Positions 32,079 to 43,230 of a DNA stretch of 64,000 nt are shown piece by piece (the first letter of the stretch is position 1; the number at the start of each line of letters is the position of its first letter). Under the pieces are notes generated by a model. The model searched no databases. It saw nothing but the letters and a program-made list of their open reading frames with translations, and was not told the DNA's origin. A program made the translations under genes and the position numbers. Origin of the DNA: Fragum whitleyi (taxonomy: Eukaryota; Mollusca; Bivalvia; Cardiida; Cardiidae); contig OX411543.1 of the NCBI GenBank assembly GCA_948146395.1, positions 31,887,058-31,951,057 of the forward strand, in the 5' to 3' direction.

Positions 32079-32716
32079 CAAATCATAAAAAGGGAACGGA
32101 CGGATGGCATCTTTTGTAACAGTTCTCATATCGCCTTTATCCTATATATTCTTAGTTGTCTCCTTCTGAGTGCGTATAAATTTTCAAGTCCTAGATACGC
32201 CTATGCTCAACTTCTGCAATTAGTTCTAAAGTCCACCATTCAAGCGCATTGTCTTGTTAATATAATTATGGAAATAATATAATCGTCATTCGAGAACAAA
32301 CCTTTAACATTTCCTTAAATGAAAAATGCAATTTTAAAGACAAAAAAATCAAGTTTAACATTACCTTAATCAAACTTGATCAACCCGACGCTGAAATTTT
32401 AAGACATCTTTTGGAATCGTTTTAAAATACTAAGCGTCAGTCGATAAACACAAACGACCATACAGCATACACCGCATAATTGTGTACATGTAGACTTTAT
32501 GTATTGATGACGTCACTGATATCATTATGACATCCTTTTATTCAAAAAGTTACATGTATAGATCTCATAGGAGAAGCTAGGATTTTAAAATTTCAACGTA
32601 CTCAGAAGGCGACCACCAAACAATGTATAGAATAAGGGCGATATGTGGACTGTGAGAAAAGATGAATGTCCTCCGTTCGCTCCACTTTTTGATGATTTAA
32701 GCGCTGGCGAATCATC
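32079..32716. other. No gene seen
   Basis: The text near 32590-32660 (CAGAAGGCGACCACCAAAC, AAGGGCGATATGTGGACTGTG) is repeated near 36885-36935, so this is an unassigned dispersed repeat with no coding signal. Confidence 0.5.
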
Positions 32717-32765
32717 AAAACATCAATAAGCTATAGTTAGGATGTTTTGATCTTTCATCGAGTTT
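32717..32765. mobile_element. Small hairpin repeat family S7, copy 3
   Basis: AAAACATCAATAAGCTATAG and TTAGGATGTTTTGATC form an imperfect hairpin similar to 32008-32078. Confidence 0.55.
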
Positions 32766-32870
32766 TTTTTAAAAAGGGTTTAATTTCAATCACGTAGATC
32801 TAGACTTGCGTAATGGTAGCTACGCCATTAGATCTATTTCACACCTCAGGCGTTTGTGTAAGCTAAAAAA

Positions 32871-34300
32871 AGAGGACCATAGTGGCCCTATATCGCTCAC
32901 CCGAGTTAATTGTCTTCAGATCTGAGCTCTTTAATGACGATTTAATCTATAAAATATGAAAAAATAAAAAAAATCTATCTCAGAAAATTAATTCTAGCAA
33001 TCGTCCTTAACTAGTGTAAAACCAAACTTGAACAAAATTCAAAGAAGACTGATATTTCATAGAGACATTCGATCTAAGCAAATTTCAGGATTATATTGGG
33101 GGAAAAATTGGCCTCTAGAGAGTCTACAAGGCTTTTTTTTTCAAAACTTGACCCTGTGACCCCACTTGACCAAATTTTGAACCTGGCCTAGATTAAATCA
33201 CGTCATTGATTCTGACAAATTTTCAGGTTGATTGAGCAAAAAATATGAGGCGAGTTTTTCTACAAGGTTTACCTGAATTTGACCCCGTGACCTCATTTTT
33301 GACCCCACTTGACCAAATTTCGAACTTGAGCTGGATTTAATCAAGACATTGATTCTGACCAATTTTCAGGTTGATTGAGCAAATATAAGGTTTTTAGAGT
33401 GCCTACAAGGTTTTTCATAAAAATTGACCCTGTGGCCTCATTTTTTATCCTACTTGACCCAATTTGGAACTTGACTTAGATTTCACCAAGACATTGATTC
33501 TGACCAAAGGTTGATTGATCAAAAATATGGGCCCTATATAGTCTACAAGGTTTTCCCAAAATTTGACACCGTGACCTCTTTTTTATCCAACTTGACCCAA
33601 TTTTGAACCTGACCTAAATTTCATGAAGACATTGATTCTGACCACTTTTCAGGATAATTGAGAAAAAAATGGCTTCTAAAGTGTTTACAAAGTTTTTTCC
33701 TAAAATTTGACTATGTGACCTCATTTTTTGACCCAACTTGACCCAATTTCAAACTTAAGCTACATTTCATCAAGAAATTGATTCTGACCAATTTTCAGGA
33801 TGATTGGGCAAAAAAAATGGCTTCTAGAGTGTCTAGGCCTACAAGGTTTTTCTATGATTTGACCCCGTGATCTCAATTTGACCCTATTTGACCAAATTTT
33901 GAACTTGACAGAGATTTTATCAAGAAAATCATTCTGAAGAATTTTCAGGATTATTGAGCAAAAAAACATTGCATCTAGAGTGTCTACAAGGTAAATGTTG
34001 ACGCCTCACGACGGACGACGGACGATGGACATCATGCGACCATTAAAGGTCTCCTTGAGCACTTCATGCAGCTTAACCCTTTCCTGTTTTGACCTGTCCT
34101 AATTCAAAGGTTTCGCAGACGAAAATTTAAAGTGCATTTAATTTGAAAACTAACCATTCAGTACGGTAGAACATAGTGTGGAAAAAGAAGAAATTGCTTG
34201 TCAGAAGCAATTTCTTCTTTTTTCACAATGTTTTCTCAATTATAAAATGACAGGCACGTAAAAAACATGGATTAATCAGCAAAGGGTTAAAAAAAGCTGA
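32871..34300 (+). repeat. Modular repeat family B, second locus
   Basis: The head AGAGGACCATAGTGGCCC is followed by GCTCACCCGAG. About seven degenerate modules carry GACCCCGTGACCTC, GATTCTGACCAATTTTCAGG and TCTAGAGTGTCTACAAGG. The tail GACGCCTCACGACGGACGAC leads to GAGCACTTCATGC, where a T1 MITE is inserted just before the end; AAAAAGCTG follows the MITE. Confidence 0.78.
34073..34290 (+). mobile_element. TTAA-flanked MITE family T1, inserted in the tail of a B repeat
   Basis: TTAACCCTTTCCTGTTTT at the start and AGCAAAGGGTTAA at the end, with a TTAA on each side. The hairpin AAGAAGAAATTGCTTGTC / AGAAGCAATTTCTTCTT is intact. The host sequence on the two sides reads as one broken B tail, supporting a TTAA target duplication. 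Confidence 0.85.
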
Positions 34301-34319
34301 AAAAGTAGAGGTGAGGACT

Positions 34320-34700
34320 TTAACCCCTTACCTCTCATTTAAGAGATGAAGAGAGTATTTGATGATTTCATTGGAGTATATATGTATAACTAAAAACCTA
34401 ATCACATTGAATGAAAACGCGAAGCGGATTCATACATGAGTGTGATAAAGCTTTTAGTTTCATGCCTCCATGGAATTAAAAAAAAAACTATCTGAATATC
34501 TTATAATTAAATTTCTTGGAGCAAAAAAGTAAAAGATTCACCCTCAAATTTATGGGACTATTTTCCGCGGAAGCTTACAAAAAAACCTGCGAAATAAATT
34601 TGTTTTCATTGAGAAATGAAAGCAATTTTCAGCCAATCAGAACGCACAAATATTGGTGTACAGCTAGAATTAAATTTAAGGTAGATCTACATAATTAAAA
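34320..34700. repeat. Dispersed repeat K, copy 1
   Basis: Phrases GATGAAGAGAGTATTTG, AACTAAAAACCTAATCACA and TTCATTGAGAAATGAAAGC recur at 40415-40640 and, in split form, at 61285-61420 with 62514-62560. Ends are unknown. Confidence 0.6.
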
Positions 34701-34948
34701 ACTAATAAAGAAGTCGGCAAATTGCTCGTTAGGATGACTCAATAATTCTCTAGCTTTACTCAAGCTGCATTTCCGAGGATTTTGTTGTATATCGACGTTA
34801 TGCTATACAGTTAAAAACATCGTGAATTTGACAACGTGAATGATTTTGGAATGATTTAGAAATAAAATTGAATGAGTGTGTGGAGCGAGTTTTTAGTGAA
34901 TTCAATGGGAGGTAATCCTACATCGCAAATTTTGTTCAGGATGAACAA
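34701..34948. repeat. Partial dispersed repeat L
   Basis: GAATGAGTGTGTGGAGCGAG (34868-34890) resembles the L family at 35930, 41610 and 46370. The remainder is unassigned. Confidence 0.4.
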
Positions 34949-35834
34949 AACAAGAGGACCCTGAGGGCCCTAAATTGCTCACCTGATATTTCAAGTAAAT
35001 TATCATTAAGACTCCATTTCCTATGATATGGCATGAACCTTCCCATTTTCAACAAAGTTCATTCTTGTGACCTGGCAGACTTTTGATCAAGTTTCATGAA
35101 GATTGGATTATATTTGTGGCGTTTGGAGCTCTTACGAGAAAATTGTCATTAAGGCCCCTTTTCCCGTGATATGACACGGATACCTCCCATTTTCAAATGA
35201 GTTCATCCTCATGACCTAACAAACATTCTGACCAAGTTTCATGATGATTGGACCATATTTGTGGCTTCTAGAGAGTAAACAAGAAATTTGTCATTATGGC
35301 CCCTTTTCCCGTGATATGGCATGGATACTTTCCATTTGAGCAATTTTCATAAGAGACCACCTAAGGAATATTTCTGCTAAGTTTGGTTGATTTTGACTCA
35401 TAAGTTTAGGAGCAGATGTCATTTAAAAAAAATGTTGACAAAATTGTCATTAAGGCCCCTTTTTCCGTGATATGGCACGGATTCTTCCCATTTTCAATAA
35501 ACTTCATCCTCATGACCTAACAAACATTCTGACCCAGTTTCATGAAGATTACACTGTGTTTGTGGCTTCTAGAGTGAAAACAAGAAAATTGTCATTAAGG
35601 CCCCTTTTCCCGTGATATGGCATGGATCCTTTCCATTTGAGCAATTTTCATAAGGGACCACCCAAGGAATATTTCTGCCAAGTTTGGTTGATTTTGACCC
35701 ATAAGTTTATGAGGAGATGTCGTTTAAAGAAAAAGTTGACACCGTGACGGACAGACGGACAGATGGACAGACGGACACCGGACAACGATCGATCACAATA
35801 GCTCCCTTGAGCACTTCGTGCTCAGGTGAGCTAA
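34949..35834 (+). repeat. Modular repeat family A, complete copy
   Basis: The head CAAGAGGACCCTGAGGGCCC is followed by GCTCACCTGA. The modules share CCCCTTTTCCCGTGATATGG and CTCATGACCTAACAAACATT. Then come GACGGACAGACGGACAG, CAATAGCTCCCTTGAGC and CACTTCGTGCTCAGGTGAGC. The head and tail carry the inverted pair GCTCACCTGA / TCAGGTGAGC. Confidence 0.85.
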
Positions 35835-35929
35835 TTAGCGATATTGATTACCACCCTAAAACAAAATATGCGTACGAGTTTTATACATATCTTTCTATTT
35901 CTTCTAGAACCTATCAGACGAGAACTATT

Positions 35930-36140
35930 TGAATTATGTTTGTGAAATCGCTATTTTTCTCTATCAAAATTTATTTTGAATGACGGTGTGGATTCTATAT
36001 TTTTCAATGGATTTGAGAGTTTTCTGAATGGTTTTAGTAAGTGTTTGGAATGAGTCAATGGAGCGCTGAGCGAGCGATTAATAATGGTTTTGATTGAGAT
36101 GAATGTCAATTTCATGATGTAACTAACTGTATGTATCAAT
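35930..36140. repeat. Dispersed repeat L, copy 1
   Basis: GTGTTTGGAATGAGTCAATG, GGAGCGCTGAGCGAGCGATT and GATGAATGTCAATTTCATGA recur at 41610-41820 and 46370-46650. Confidence 0.65.
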
Positions 36141-36229
36141 TTTCTAATGCAAAGTGGACCTTCTTAGCACAGTCGTTTGCTTCATTTTGTATCAGACTTT
36201 TAAGACAAAAAAGTTGTAGATCTAGTATA

Positions 36230-36308
36230 AAGTCTTATAATAGGCTTGAATTTAAATAATATTATTAACAAAGTCTTATAATAGGCTTGAATTTAAATAA
36301 TATTATTA
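36230..36308 (+). repeat. 41-bp tandem duplication
   Basis: AAGTCTTATAATAGGCTTGA and the following 21 bases occur twice in a row (36230-36270 and 36271-36308, the second lacking its last three bases). Confidence 0.92.
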
Positions 36309-36435
36309 GAGAAAAAAAGGTTTTATAAATCAATTGCCTTTGTTGCCTATGGTAAAGTAACGATTCATCATAGATGCAATTAGGCTTCCTTGCAATTAGA
36401 CTTTTTTTTCCAATCGAAAAGGAGTATCGCACTGG

Positions 36436-36556
36436 CCTACGTTCAGGATCACAAAACGGCGCAAAGAGTTTTACAATTATACCCGCTGAGCACGTGCGAT
36501 TGCATGCAAAGCGGTGTCAAAAATGCAAACTGTTTGCACCGATTTTTGATCCTGAT
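36436..36556. mobile_element. Palindromic MITE family S8, copy 3
   Basis: ACGTTCAGGATCACAAAACGG and TTTTTGATCCTGATCGCAGG pair as arms; ATACCCGCTGAGCACGTGCG lies inside. Confidence 0.7.
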
Positions 36557-37293
36557 CGCAGGGCTGGACCGATAGCCTACTTTTCCGCACTTCAAATGTA
36601 AGCAGGCTACTTTTTTGTCGCGACTGTTTTATATCGCTTCAATTTTTATAACACATAAATGAGACCTATATTGATAACCATCAAACAATGTTTAATTTCA
36701 TATCTCGAGGGCAAGTCATATGCGGTTTGACCTTTTTTCTAACACATCGATCGGGAGCAGAAGCTACGCTTACTTCCTCATGACATAAATGCCTTTGCGT
36801 AACATTTTCAACCATTTCATGTTTCTGTAAAGGACAGACGTTACAAAGGCGTAACTAGGATTCTGAAATTAATTAGCACTCAGAAGGCGACCAACATAGA
36901 ATATTAAGGATAAAGGCGATATATGGACTGTGACGACGCTTTTCGGCAAAAAGATTTATTCTAGTACGCACTTGCGAAATATGCGTAATTGTAGTTAGGC
37001 CCATGCGTCTAGCAGTCTAGACAATCATACAATCTTTTCAATTTATACATGGATTGTGAACAAAGTGGTTTGGTTAGTAGCCATCTATGGAGTGCGTAGT
37101 TCATGCAATGTTGCACTCGGCTGCAACGTGTTTTTTTTTCATCTATTTATTTTATTCTTCTTCTTCAAAGATAAGAACTTTTACATGAAGATCAACAACT
37201 TTCAAAAATTCCTACGATTTTTAACGAAAGTATACCGTCACAAAATCTATCAATACTTTAATAGCCCTAGAGGGAGGGGTGTTTAATATAATA
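36557..37293. other. No gene seen
   Basis: The block 36885-36935 repeats text from 32590-32660. No other recognised feature. The open frame at 37056-37286 has no recognisable similarity. Confidence 0.45.
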
Positions 37294-37580
37294 GTGATCC
37301 GTCACGCACAAAACGGCCATCTAGGAATCCACCACAACACCCCCCCCCCCCCCCCCCCGAGATAGAAGAGAGAAAGAAGAGAAAAAGACAGGGTCCGCTC
37401 GGGGAGTTTTCATTTCGAAAATAACTATATTGAATTGTAGATTGATTTTTCTAGAATCAAAATATATAGAGAATGTGAGAAGGCCCTACTCTGGTCAGAC
37501 TGCGCAACCAGCGCAGTCTGACCAGAGTGGACACTTAACGCATTACCAAGATGGTCCCCTTTCGCCTGACAAGGCACAAC
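37294..37580. mobile_element. MITE family S9, copy 3, with internal hairpin and poly(C)
   Basis: GTGATCCGTCACGCACAAAA at the left and CCAAGATGGTCCCCTTTCGC at the right. The core is a perfect hairpin CTCTGGTCAGACTGCGC / GCGCAGTCTGACCAGAG (37489-37527). A C-run lies at about 37341-37359. Confidence 0.72.
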
Positions 37581-38805
37581 TTTATTTCGCTCCTTTTAAA
37601 AGTGCAACTTACTTGACATGAGGACATGAGTCAAACATCATCTGTGTAATTTTCGAAATGCTTCATATTCGATCATCAGTCTGCTCACATGCGATAAGAT
37701 GTAGAAAATATGTAACCGTCTCACGGAGTTTCAGATTGTTCATGTGCGGATCAAGAAATTGAAAACCGGGGTGCACACCTCACCTAGGAAAAACATATGG
37801 TTATCAAGTCGGAAAATCTGGAAACCAAAGAATGATTTGATCAGAAGTCGAGCAAATTGTCTTAACTATAGCTTTGGTTGAAGCTTTCCTTTTTACTACA
37901 ATTATGCTAAACCATCGAAGATTGATAGAAGAGAGTTATATTTTTCGATTGAATCCCCCCTCCCCCCAACACACACACACTCATTCTCTTGTGAGAGAAA
38001 AAGCCTTGATTCCCACATTTTGTTTTCCGCCCTTTCATATACATAATTCTTGACAAGTCAAAATTCTGACATATAAAGGCGCATTAATTCACCAAGTTGA
38101 ACATTATATTAGATTGAACACGGTTTAAAACGTCAATCAATCAAGTAAAATAATACCACTGGCAAGCATATTTCGAACGAAAAAAGTAAAGACACAGATC
38201 AGCATCAAGTCTAAGCAGATTTATGATCACGAATGTGTATATCTAAAGTCTAATTTTGAGAAAATTCTCAGTTGAGAATGGGAAAAGTATCTGGTGTGCA
38301 GTTACATAGAAATAGCCGTTTGGGAATGTCTAAACCCTCCCTTATCCATGTATACCTCTGTATTAATTAGAAAAGCAAAGTGCCTAGATAAACCTTTAGC
38401 AACCTTTGATGTCATGTAGCAAACTTCGAGAGCTGAATTTGATGACATGTAATTTCAAATAAATATCTAAAATGAATTTTTAAGAAACTCCCCACTTCAA
38501 CAACAAAATCTATTAGGCCTACATGTATATATTTTATACTTGCCATAAATTTTAAAATCCAAATTACTGATACATGCTGTCTATCGCTTGTCACCCAGGA
38601 AACCGTGATACATACCGCTATTGAAATTAGATATTTTATCGCATATGAAACTTTTTACAGCCTGCTTGTTATATGTTTGATGAAAAATGGTTTGAACAAC
38701 AATGAGAAAATGAATACCACTTGAATTTTCTGATTGAATGCTGCATATTAACATTGAGCGCCCTAAAATATCGTAACTAAAACTAAATAGTTTAAAGTTG
38801 GAAGT
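37581..38805. other. No gene seen
   Basis: AT-rich with an (AC)n-like run at 37968-37980. The minus-strand open frame at 38412-38594 has no recognisable similarity. Confidence 0.45.
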
Positions 38806-38883
38806 TGAGTTTGATTTATGCCGCTTTTTACAAATTTTTGGTAAGGAGCATCTATCAATAGATTCCTCGTGTTTCTATCGCCA

Positions 38884-39205
38884 TTATGGGCGGCCCGGTG
38901 GTCAAGTGGTAAGACACCGGACTACTTATCCTAAGGCCCCTGGTTCGGACCCCGAACGCGGTTGGAATTTTCAGGGATTCCTGCTATCCCCCGCCCAACT
39001 AGAAGTGAACTTTCAGGGATTCCTGCTATCCCCCGCCCAACTAGAAGTGAACTGTAAAGAAACCCAGAGGTAGCTTCGCGTGTATCGGTGCTCTACACTG
39101 GACACGTTAAAGAACCAAGGAGGTCTATTCGTAGAAGAGCTATGGCCATATGAACCCGGATCTCCTTGTATCCGCTTCTTTCTCTCTCCTGGTCCATACC
39201 ATATA
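38884..39205 (+). mobile_element. tRNA-headed SINE of a second family, with 42-bp internal duplication
   Basis: The head GGTCAAGTGGTAAGACACCG (A box) and CTGGTTCGGACCCCG (B box) are tRNA-like. The body has CTACACTGGACACGTTAAAG. A 42-bp unit (TTTCAGGGATTCCTGCTATC...) is exactly duplicated at 38969-39010 and 39011-39052. The head is not a tRNA gene: it lacks a closing acceptor stem and continues into the SINE body. CCATTAT and CCATATA at the ends may be the duplication. Confidence 0.75.
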
Positions 39206-39295
39206 AGCCTAGAGCACAGAGGGGTCTACGATTATCAACCCATTGGTTTGAGACAAATTGTCGGAGAGTATGAGAGCCGCTGTCAGATAACGAAC

Positions 39296-39538
39296 CAGGG
39301 GCCTATTTTACTAAACATCTTACGATCATTTTTTTGCGTTGGTAAAAAATAAAAGTTGCTTCCAAACTAGTAACCAGTAATGGAATTCTGCCATGCATCA
39401 TCTCAGCGAAATCGTCTTCTAGAGACGATTCCAATGAGATATTGCAAGACAGAATCTAACAATGAATAAAAAAACAGGTACAATTTGCTTTTAACTTGCG
39501 ATGATTTTTCGTAAGAAGTTTAGTAAAACGGGCCCCGG
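39296..39538. mobile_element. MITE family M (TTTTACTAAAC ends), copy 1
   Basis: CAGGGGCCTATTTTACTAAA at the left and TTTAGTAAAACGGGCCCCGG at the right are inverted. TCTTACGATCATTTTTTTGC and GCGATGATTTTTCGTAAG extend the arms. The inner hairpin ATCGTCTTCTAGAGACGAT is shared in diverged form with 45890-46142. Confidence 0.8.
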
Positions 39539-39679
39539 GAATCTCGGGATTGACAGCTCAACGCACTACCAACCGCGCGATGATGGCGGCAAACATGATT
39601 TTGTATGTCTCGAAATCACATACTATCATTCTCACTTGCCTCTAGACTGGGGGCGGGTAAACGATCCCTAAGGTCTAAT

Positions 39680-40050
39680 AGACAGACAGACGGACGGACG
39701 GACGGACAGACGGACTGATGGATGGATGGATGGATGGATGGGTGGATGGATGGATGGATGGATGGATGGATGAATGGATGGATGGATGGATGGATGGATG
39801 GATGGATGGATGGATGGATGGATGGATGGATGGATGGATGGATGGATGGATGGATGGATGGATGGATGGATGGATGGATGGATGGATGGATGGATGGATG
39901 GATGGATGGATGGATGGATGGATGGATGGATGGATGGATGGATGGATGGATGGATGGATGGATGGATGGATGGATGGATGGATGGATGGATGGATGGATG
40001 GATGCATTGATGGATGAATGGGTGGGTGGGTGGGTTGATGGATGGATGGA
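39680..40050 (+). repeat. GGAT tetranucleotide microsatellite
   Basis: After GACGGAC-type units (39680-39715), GGAT units run almost unbroken to about 40003, then degenerate GGGT/GGAT units to 40050. Frames of MDGW or IHPS repeats on the two strands are artefacts. Confidence 0.98.
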
Positions 40051-41160
40051 TTCCTCACAGTGTTACCAAGGCTTAATAGGTCTGCATTTATAAAACCCAG
40101 GGAGTATGCAGCACAAACGTTCATCATTTATACTATAGATTAATTTGATACACATGCAAAGACCCAGCATGTAAACTATCAAACAATAATCAAAGTAATG
40201 ATGATAGAAGGTCATTAGTGGTATAATGACCATTATATTGAACAAGAAATTGTTTACAGATCTACTCTAGTTATAGATTGCAGTTGTAGATTGCTGGAGA
40301 GCGCTTCTCTCCAAAGTTTTCGGAAAATCATAAAGTTCTCAAACCGGCCCCCCTTCCCGAGAAAAAACAACAAAACTTTAAGAGAACAGTATGAACTTTA
40401 ATCGCTTACAAGGATAATTCAGAGATGAAGAGAGTATTTGTTGATTTCATTGAGGTATGAAACTAAAAACATAATCACACTGTATGAATTCTAAAAAAAA
40501 AATTAAGATTTCCATTGATTTTTTTTTGTAGAAGCTTACAAACCAGCTACAAGCTCAATTTATTTTCATTGGGAAATAAAACCAACTTTTCAATCAATCA
40601 GAACACTTGAATATTTATGGAAACAATTAAAAATTAAATAATAAAAAAAAACATGAACGAGAAGACTCTTGTTATCAAAAAGAAAGGTAGGAAAAAAGCC
40701 CCGCCCTGCCACATCAATATTTAGGCCGGACCAATTAAAATAATACAAAAAAAAAGGGTTTTGAAAAGGGTTGCCTAAGGAACACGTCTGCTAAGTTTGG
40801 TTAGATTCCTCCAACTAGTTTATAAAAAGATGTTTACATATTTCAGGACCAAAATAAACCCAAACCTGTCTCACCCATAAATTCGGATTAAATAGAAAGT
40901 TTTGAGTAGGGTCACCAATGGAACATTTTTGCCATGTTTGGTTAAAATCTTCCCATTGGCTACCAATTTGGCGAAATTAAAGATATTTCGTTTTATCGTG
41001 CAATGAAGTCTGTATTGACCTGATATCACCTGCCTGATAACATAGCATGATATCAGACAGTCTATTTTTAGAAACAATTTGCATACACGTGCAATGAATT
41101 TCTTTGATTGTTAAGGGTTTAGTATAACTTAGCGCTGCAAAATGATTTCATGATAAATAG
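40051..41160. other. No gene seen; repeat K copy and modular-repeat scraps
   Basis: Repeat K is at 40415-40640 (GATGAAGAGAGTATTTGTTG). At 40770-40830, CTGCTAAGTTTGGTTAGATTC, and at 40915-40960, GCCATGTTTGGTTAAAATC, match the core motif of the modular families without head or tail. Confidence 0.55.
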
Positions 41161-41302
41161 AATAACATGTGAGTGTCTTAAAATATCAATGTTATCTGGC
41201 CTCGGCTGTGAGAAATTATCATGACTCGGCAGAGCCTCGTCATGATAAATTCTCCCAACCTCGACCAGATAACACTGTTATTTTTAGACACTAACATATT
41301 AT
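41161..41302. mobile_element. Palindromic MITE family S3, third copy
   Basis: The outer arms AATAACATGTGAGTGTCTTA and TAGACACTAACATATTATT, inner arms AATGTTATCTGGCCTCGG and CGACCAGATAACACTGTT, and apex CTCGGCAGAGCCTCG. It is nearly fully self-complementary. Confidence 0.88.
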
Positions 41303-41370
41303 TCTCTATATCTCCCTAAATAAATCTACGTACTTTTCTGTTTGTCCTTCTTCGCAGACAACTCGATTCT

Positions 41371-41599
41371 TTAACATTTTCCAGTTTTACAAAATTTTGG
41401 ACCTGTCAAAATTCAAAGGTTTTGCAGACGAAAATTTAAAGTGGATTTAATTTGAAAAATAACCATTCAGTGAAGTAGAAAATAGCGTGGAAAAAGAAGA
41501 AATTGCTTGTCAGAAGCAAATTCTTCTTTTTTCACAATGTTTTCTCAATCATTAAATTACAGGCACGTAAAAAGCAGGGATTAAACACCAAAGGGTTAA
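41371..41599 (+). mobile_element. TTAA-flanked MITE family T1
   Basis: TTAACATTTTCCAGTTTTAC at the start and ACCAAAGGGTTAA at the end. The central hairpin and body match 26308-26537 closely. Confidence 0.86.
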
Positions 41600-41609
41600 A
41601 CCAACAACA

Positions 41610-41820
41610 AAAAAATCGTAAAATGCTTTGTTTCGATTTGAATTAAGTTGTTGGTCGTTTTAAACAAGTCCGAAACGATTTCGACCAATTTCGGGGCGTT
41701 ATCAGTTGTTGGAGTGAGTGATTTGAATGAATTAGATGGAGCGACGAGCAAGCGTTTCGGAATGGTTTTGATAGAAGTGAATGTCAATTACACGATGTTA
41801 CTAACTGCACCTAGTCTCTG
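41610..41820. repeat. Dispersed repeat L, copy 2
   Basis: GGAGCGACGAGCAAGCGTTTC, GGAATGGTTTTGATAGAAG and GTGAATGTCAATTACACGATG match the L phrases. Confidence 0.6.
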
Positions 41821-42187
41821 TCACTCCCCTTTCATAAATTACGTCTACTTCGAATTACTTAAACTATCTATCGCTAAAAAATGAATCGTGGTGTAAATTG
41901 ATAAACATATGTATCACAGGCAAAACATTGTTCATGTAATTCATAAAAGAAGCCCTCAAACACCGTCAATATATGGAAATGACTGCCGCCCGTAAAAGTC
42001 GTAATATAGGCCCACATTACATCAAGTTTTCATTTCATTCAGAATGTTCGCTATTTAAACATTCGTGTCAAAAAAAGATGAAACCAGTGTAGATCATGTT
42101 TTTGAGAAGATTCTATGTAAATATTTATACAGCGGAAAAGAAAGAACGAAATAAATTTCCAACAAGAACATCGTCTACGGGATCCTA
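41821..42187. other. No gene seen
   Basis: AT-rich, with no recognised feature. Confidence 0.5.
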
Positions 42188-42660
42188 CACTCGGCTGTTA
42201 AGTGGAACTAAAAAATTTGACCTTGAAAAATGACCTTGACTGATAACATTGAACTTGACACCAACAGAAAGGCCTTGTCCAAGGCAATCATCGTGTGAAA
42301 TATGAAGGCCCAATCAATTGGCCAATGTTAAAGTTTTATTTTTTACCCAAAATCTGACCTTGAAAAATGACATAAATCGATGACCTTGAACTTGGTACCA
42401 ATAGAAAGGCCTTGTCCCAGGCAATCATCATGTGAAATATGAAGGCCCAATCAATTACAATTCAAATGTTTTGGACAATGTTAAAGTTTTGAGTTTTTTT
42501 TTTTTGTTTTTTTTTTAACACAAAATCTGACCTTGAAAAAGGACATTGACATTGACTGAAGGCCCTATCACTTACCATTCATAAATTATGTCAAGGCGAC
42601 GACGACGACGACACCAAGGCTGTACCAATACCTCGAGTTTTCTCCGAAAACTACCGAGCA
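42188..42660 (+). repeat. Modular repeat family F
   Basis: Units carry TGACCTTGAAAAATGAC, CCAATAGAAAGGCCTTGTCC and CATGTGAAATATGAAGGCCC. The tail is GGCGACGACGACGACGACAC then TCTCCGAAAACTACCGAG. The head is CTCGGCTGTTAAGTGGAAC. CTCGG and CCGAG at the two ends are inverted. Confidence 0.7.
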
Positions 42661-42904
42661 AAAAAGAATGGCGAAATACAGGTATAGTCAAAATTGTCAT
42701 TTGATCATTCATTTAAAGTTGAGCACTTGTATTAACGAACGTCAAACGACCAGAAATGGTCGACAGGTCGTCATAATCAACTTGTTCCTTGAGGCTTTAG
42801 GCATTGAAATATCTACCGGACCGGATAATCCAATGAAACACGTATCATATATCATTTCCCTTTAATTTTGTAACCACAGCTTTAATCAACCTTGGGTAAC
42901 GAGG
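42661..42904. other. No gene seen
   Basis: The short open frame at 42668-42865 has no recognisable similarity. Confidence 0.5.
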
Positions 42905-43055
42905 TTGTAGAAATGCACTGACAAAATGTTCAGGCTGAAAAAAACAGCGGTCCAAACTGCTTGTAATTTATACCCAGCCGTGTACGTGCGTGCAAAGCGG
43001 GGTATAAAATGCCAACAGTTTTCACCGTGTTGTCATGCAGAATGCAAGGTAGGAA
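42905..43055. mobile_element. Palindromic MITE family S8, copy 4
   Basis: GCAAAGCGGGGTATAAAATG is the family core. The arms GTTCAGGCTGAAAA and TGTCATGCAGAATGC are decayed. Confidence 0.65.
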
Positions 43056-43230
43056 TCCGATACATTTCGACAAGTTTTGGGATGGATTATATAACAGACT
43101 AGAAGTGTAGTATTACCACGGGTGACGCTTCGCTTTTTGCTAAACGTTGATATACGCGAATAAAAACATTTCTGTCTCAATTCACATTTACAAGTGACAC
43201 TCTGTCCAATTTCTTACTTTTAAAAGAAAA

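Larger units (their letters stand above)
38806..39590 (-). mobile_element. SINE (same family as 22839) interrupted by a second SINE and a MITE
   Basis: The body pieces GAGTTTGATTTATGCCGC (38806-38883) and GGTCTACGATTATCAACCC (from about 39222) belong to one minus-strand SINE. Its tRNA-like head GCGCGGTTGGTAGTGCG is at 39553-39575. The body is split at 38884 by a plus-strand SINE, and the head is separated by a MITE at 39296-39538. Confidence 0.75.

Noticed and set aside
38887..38960. A tRNA gene (A and B boxes present)
   Set aside because: No closing acceptor stem and direct continuation into a SINE body; it is a SINE head.
39675..40127. 150-residue IHPS-repeat and MDGW-repeat proteins
   Set aside because: They are the six-frame translation of a GGAT microsatellite.
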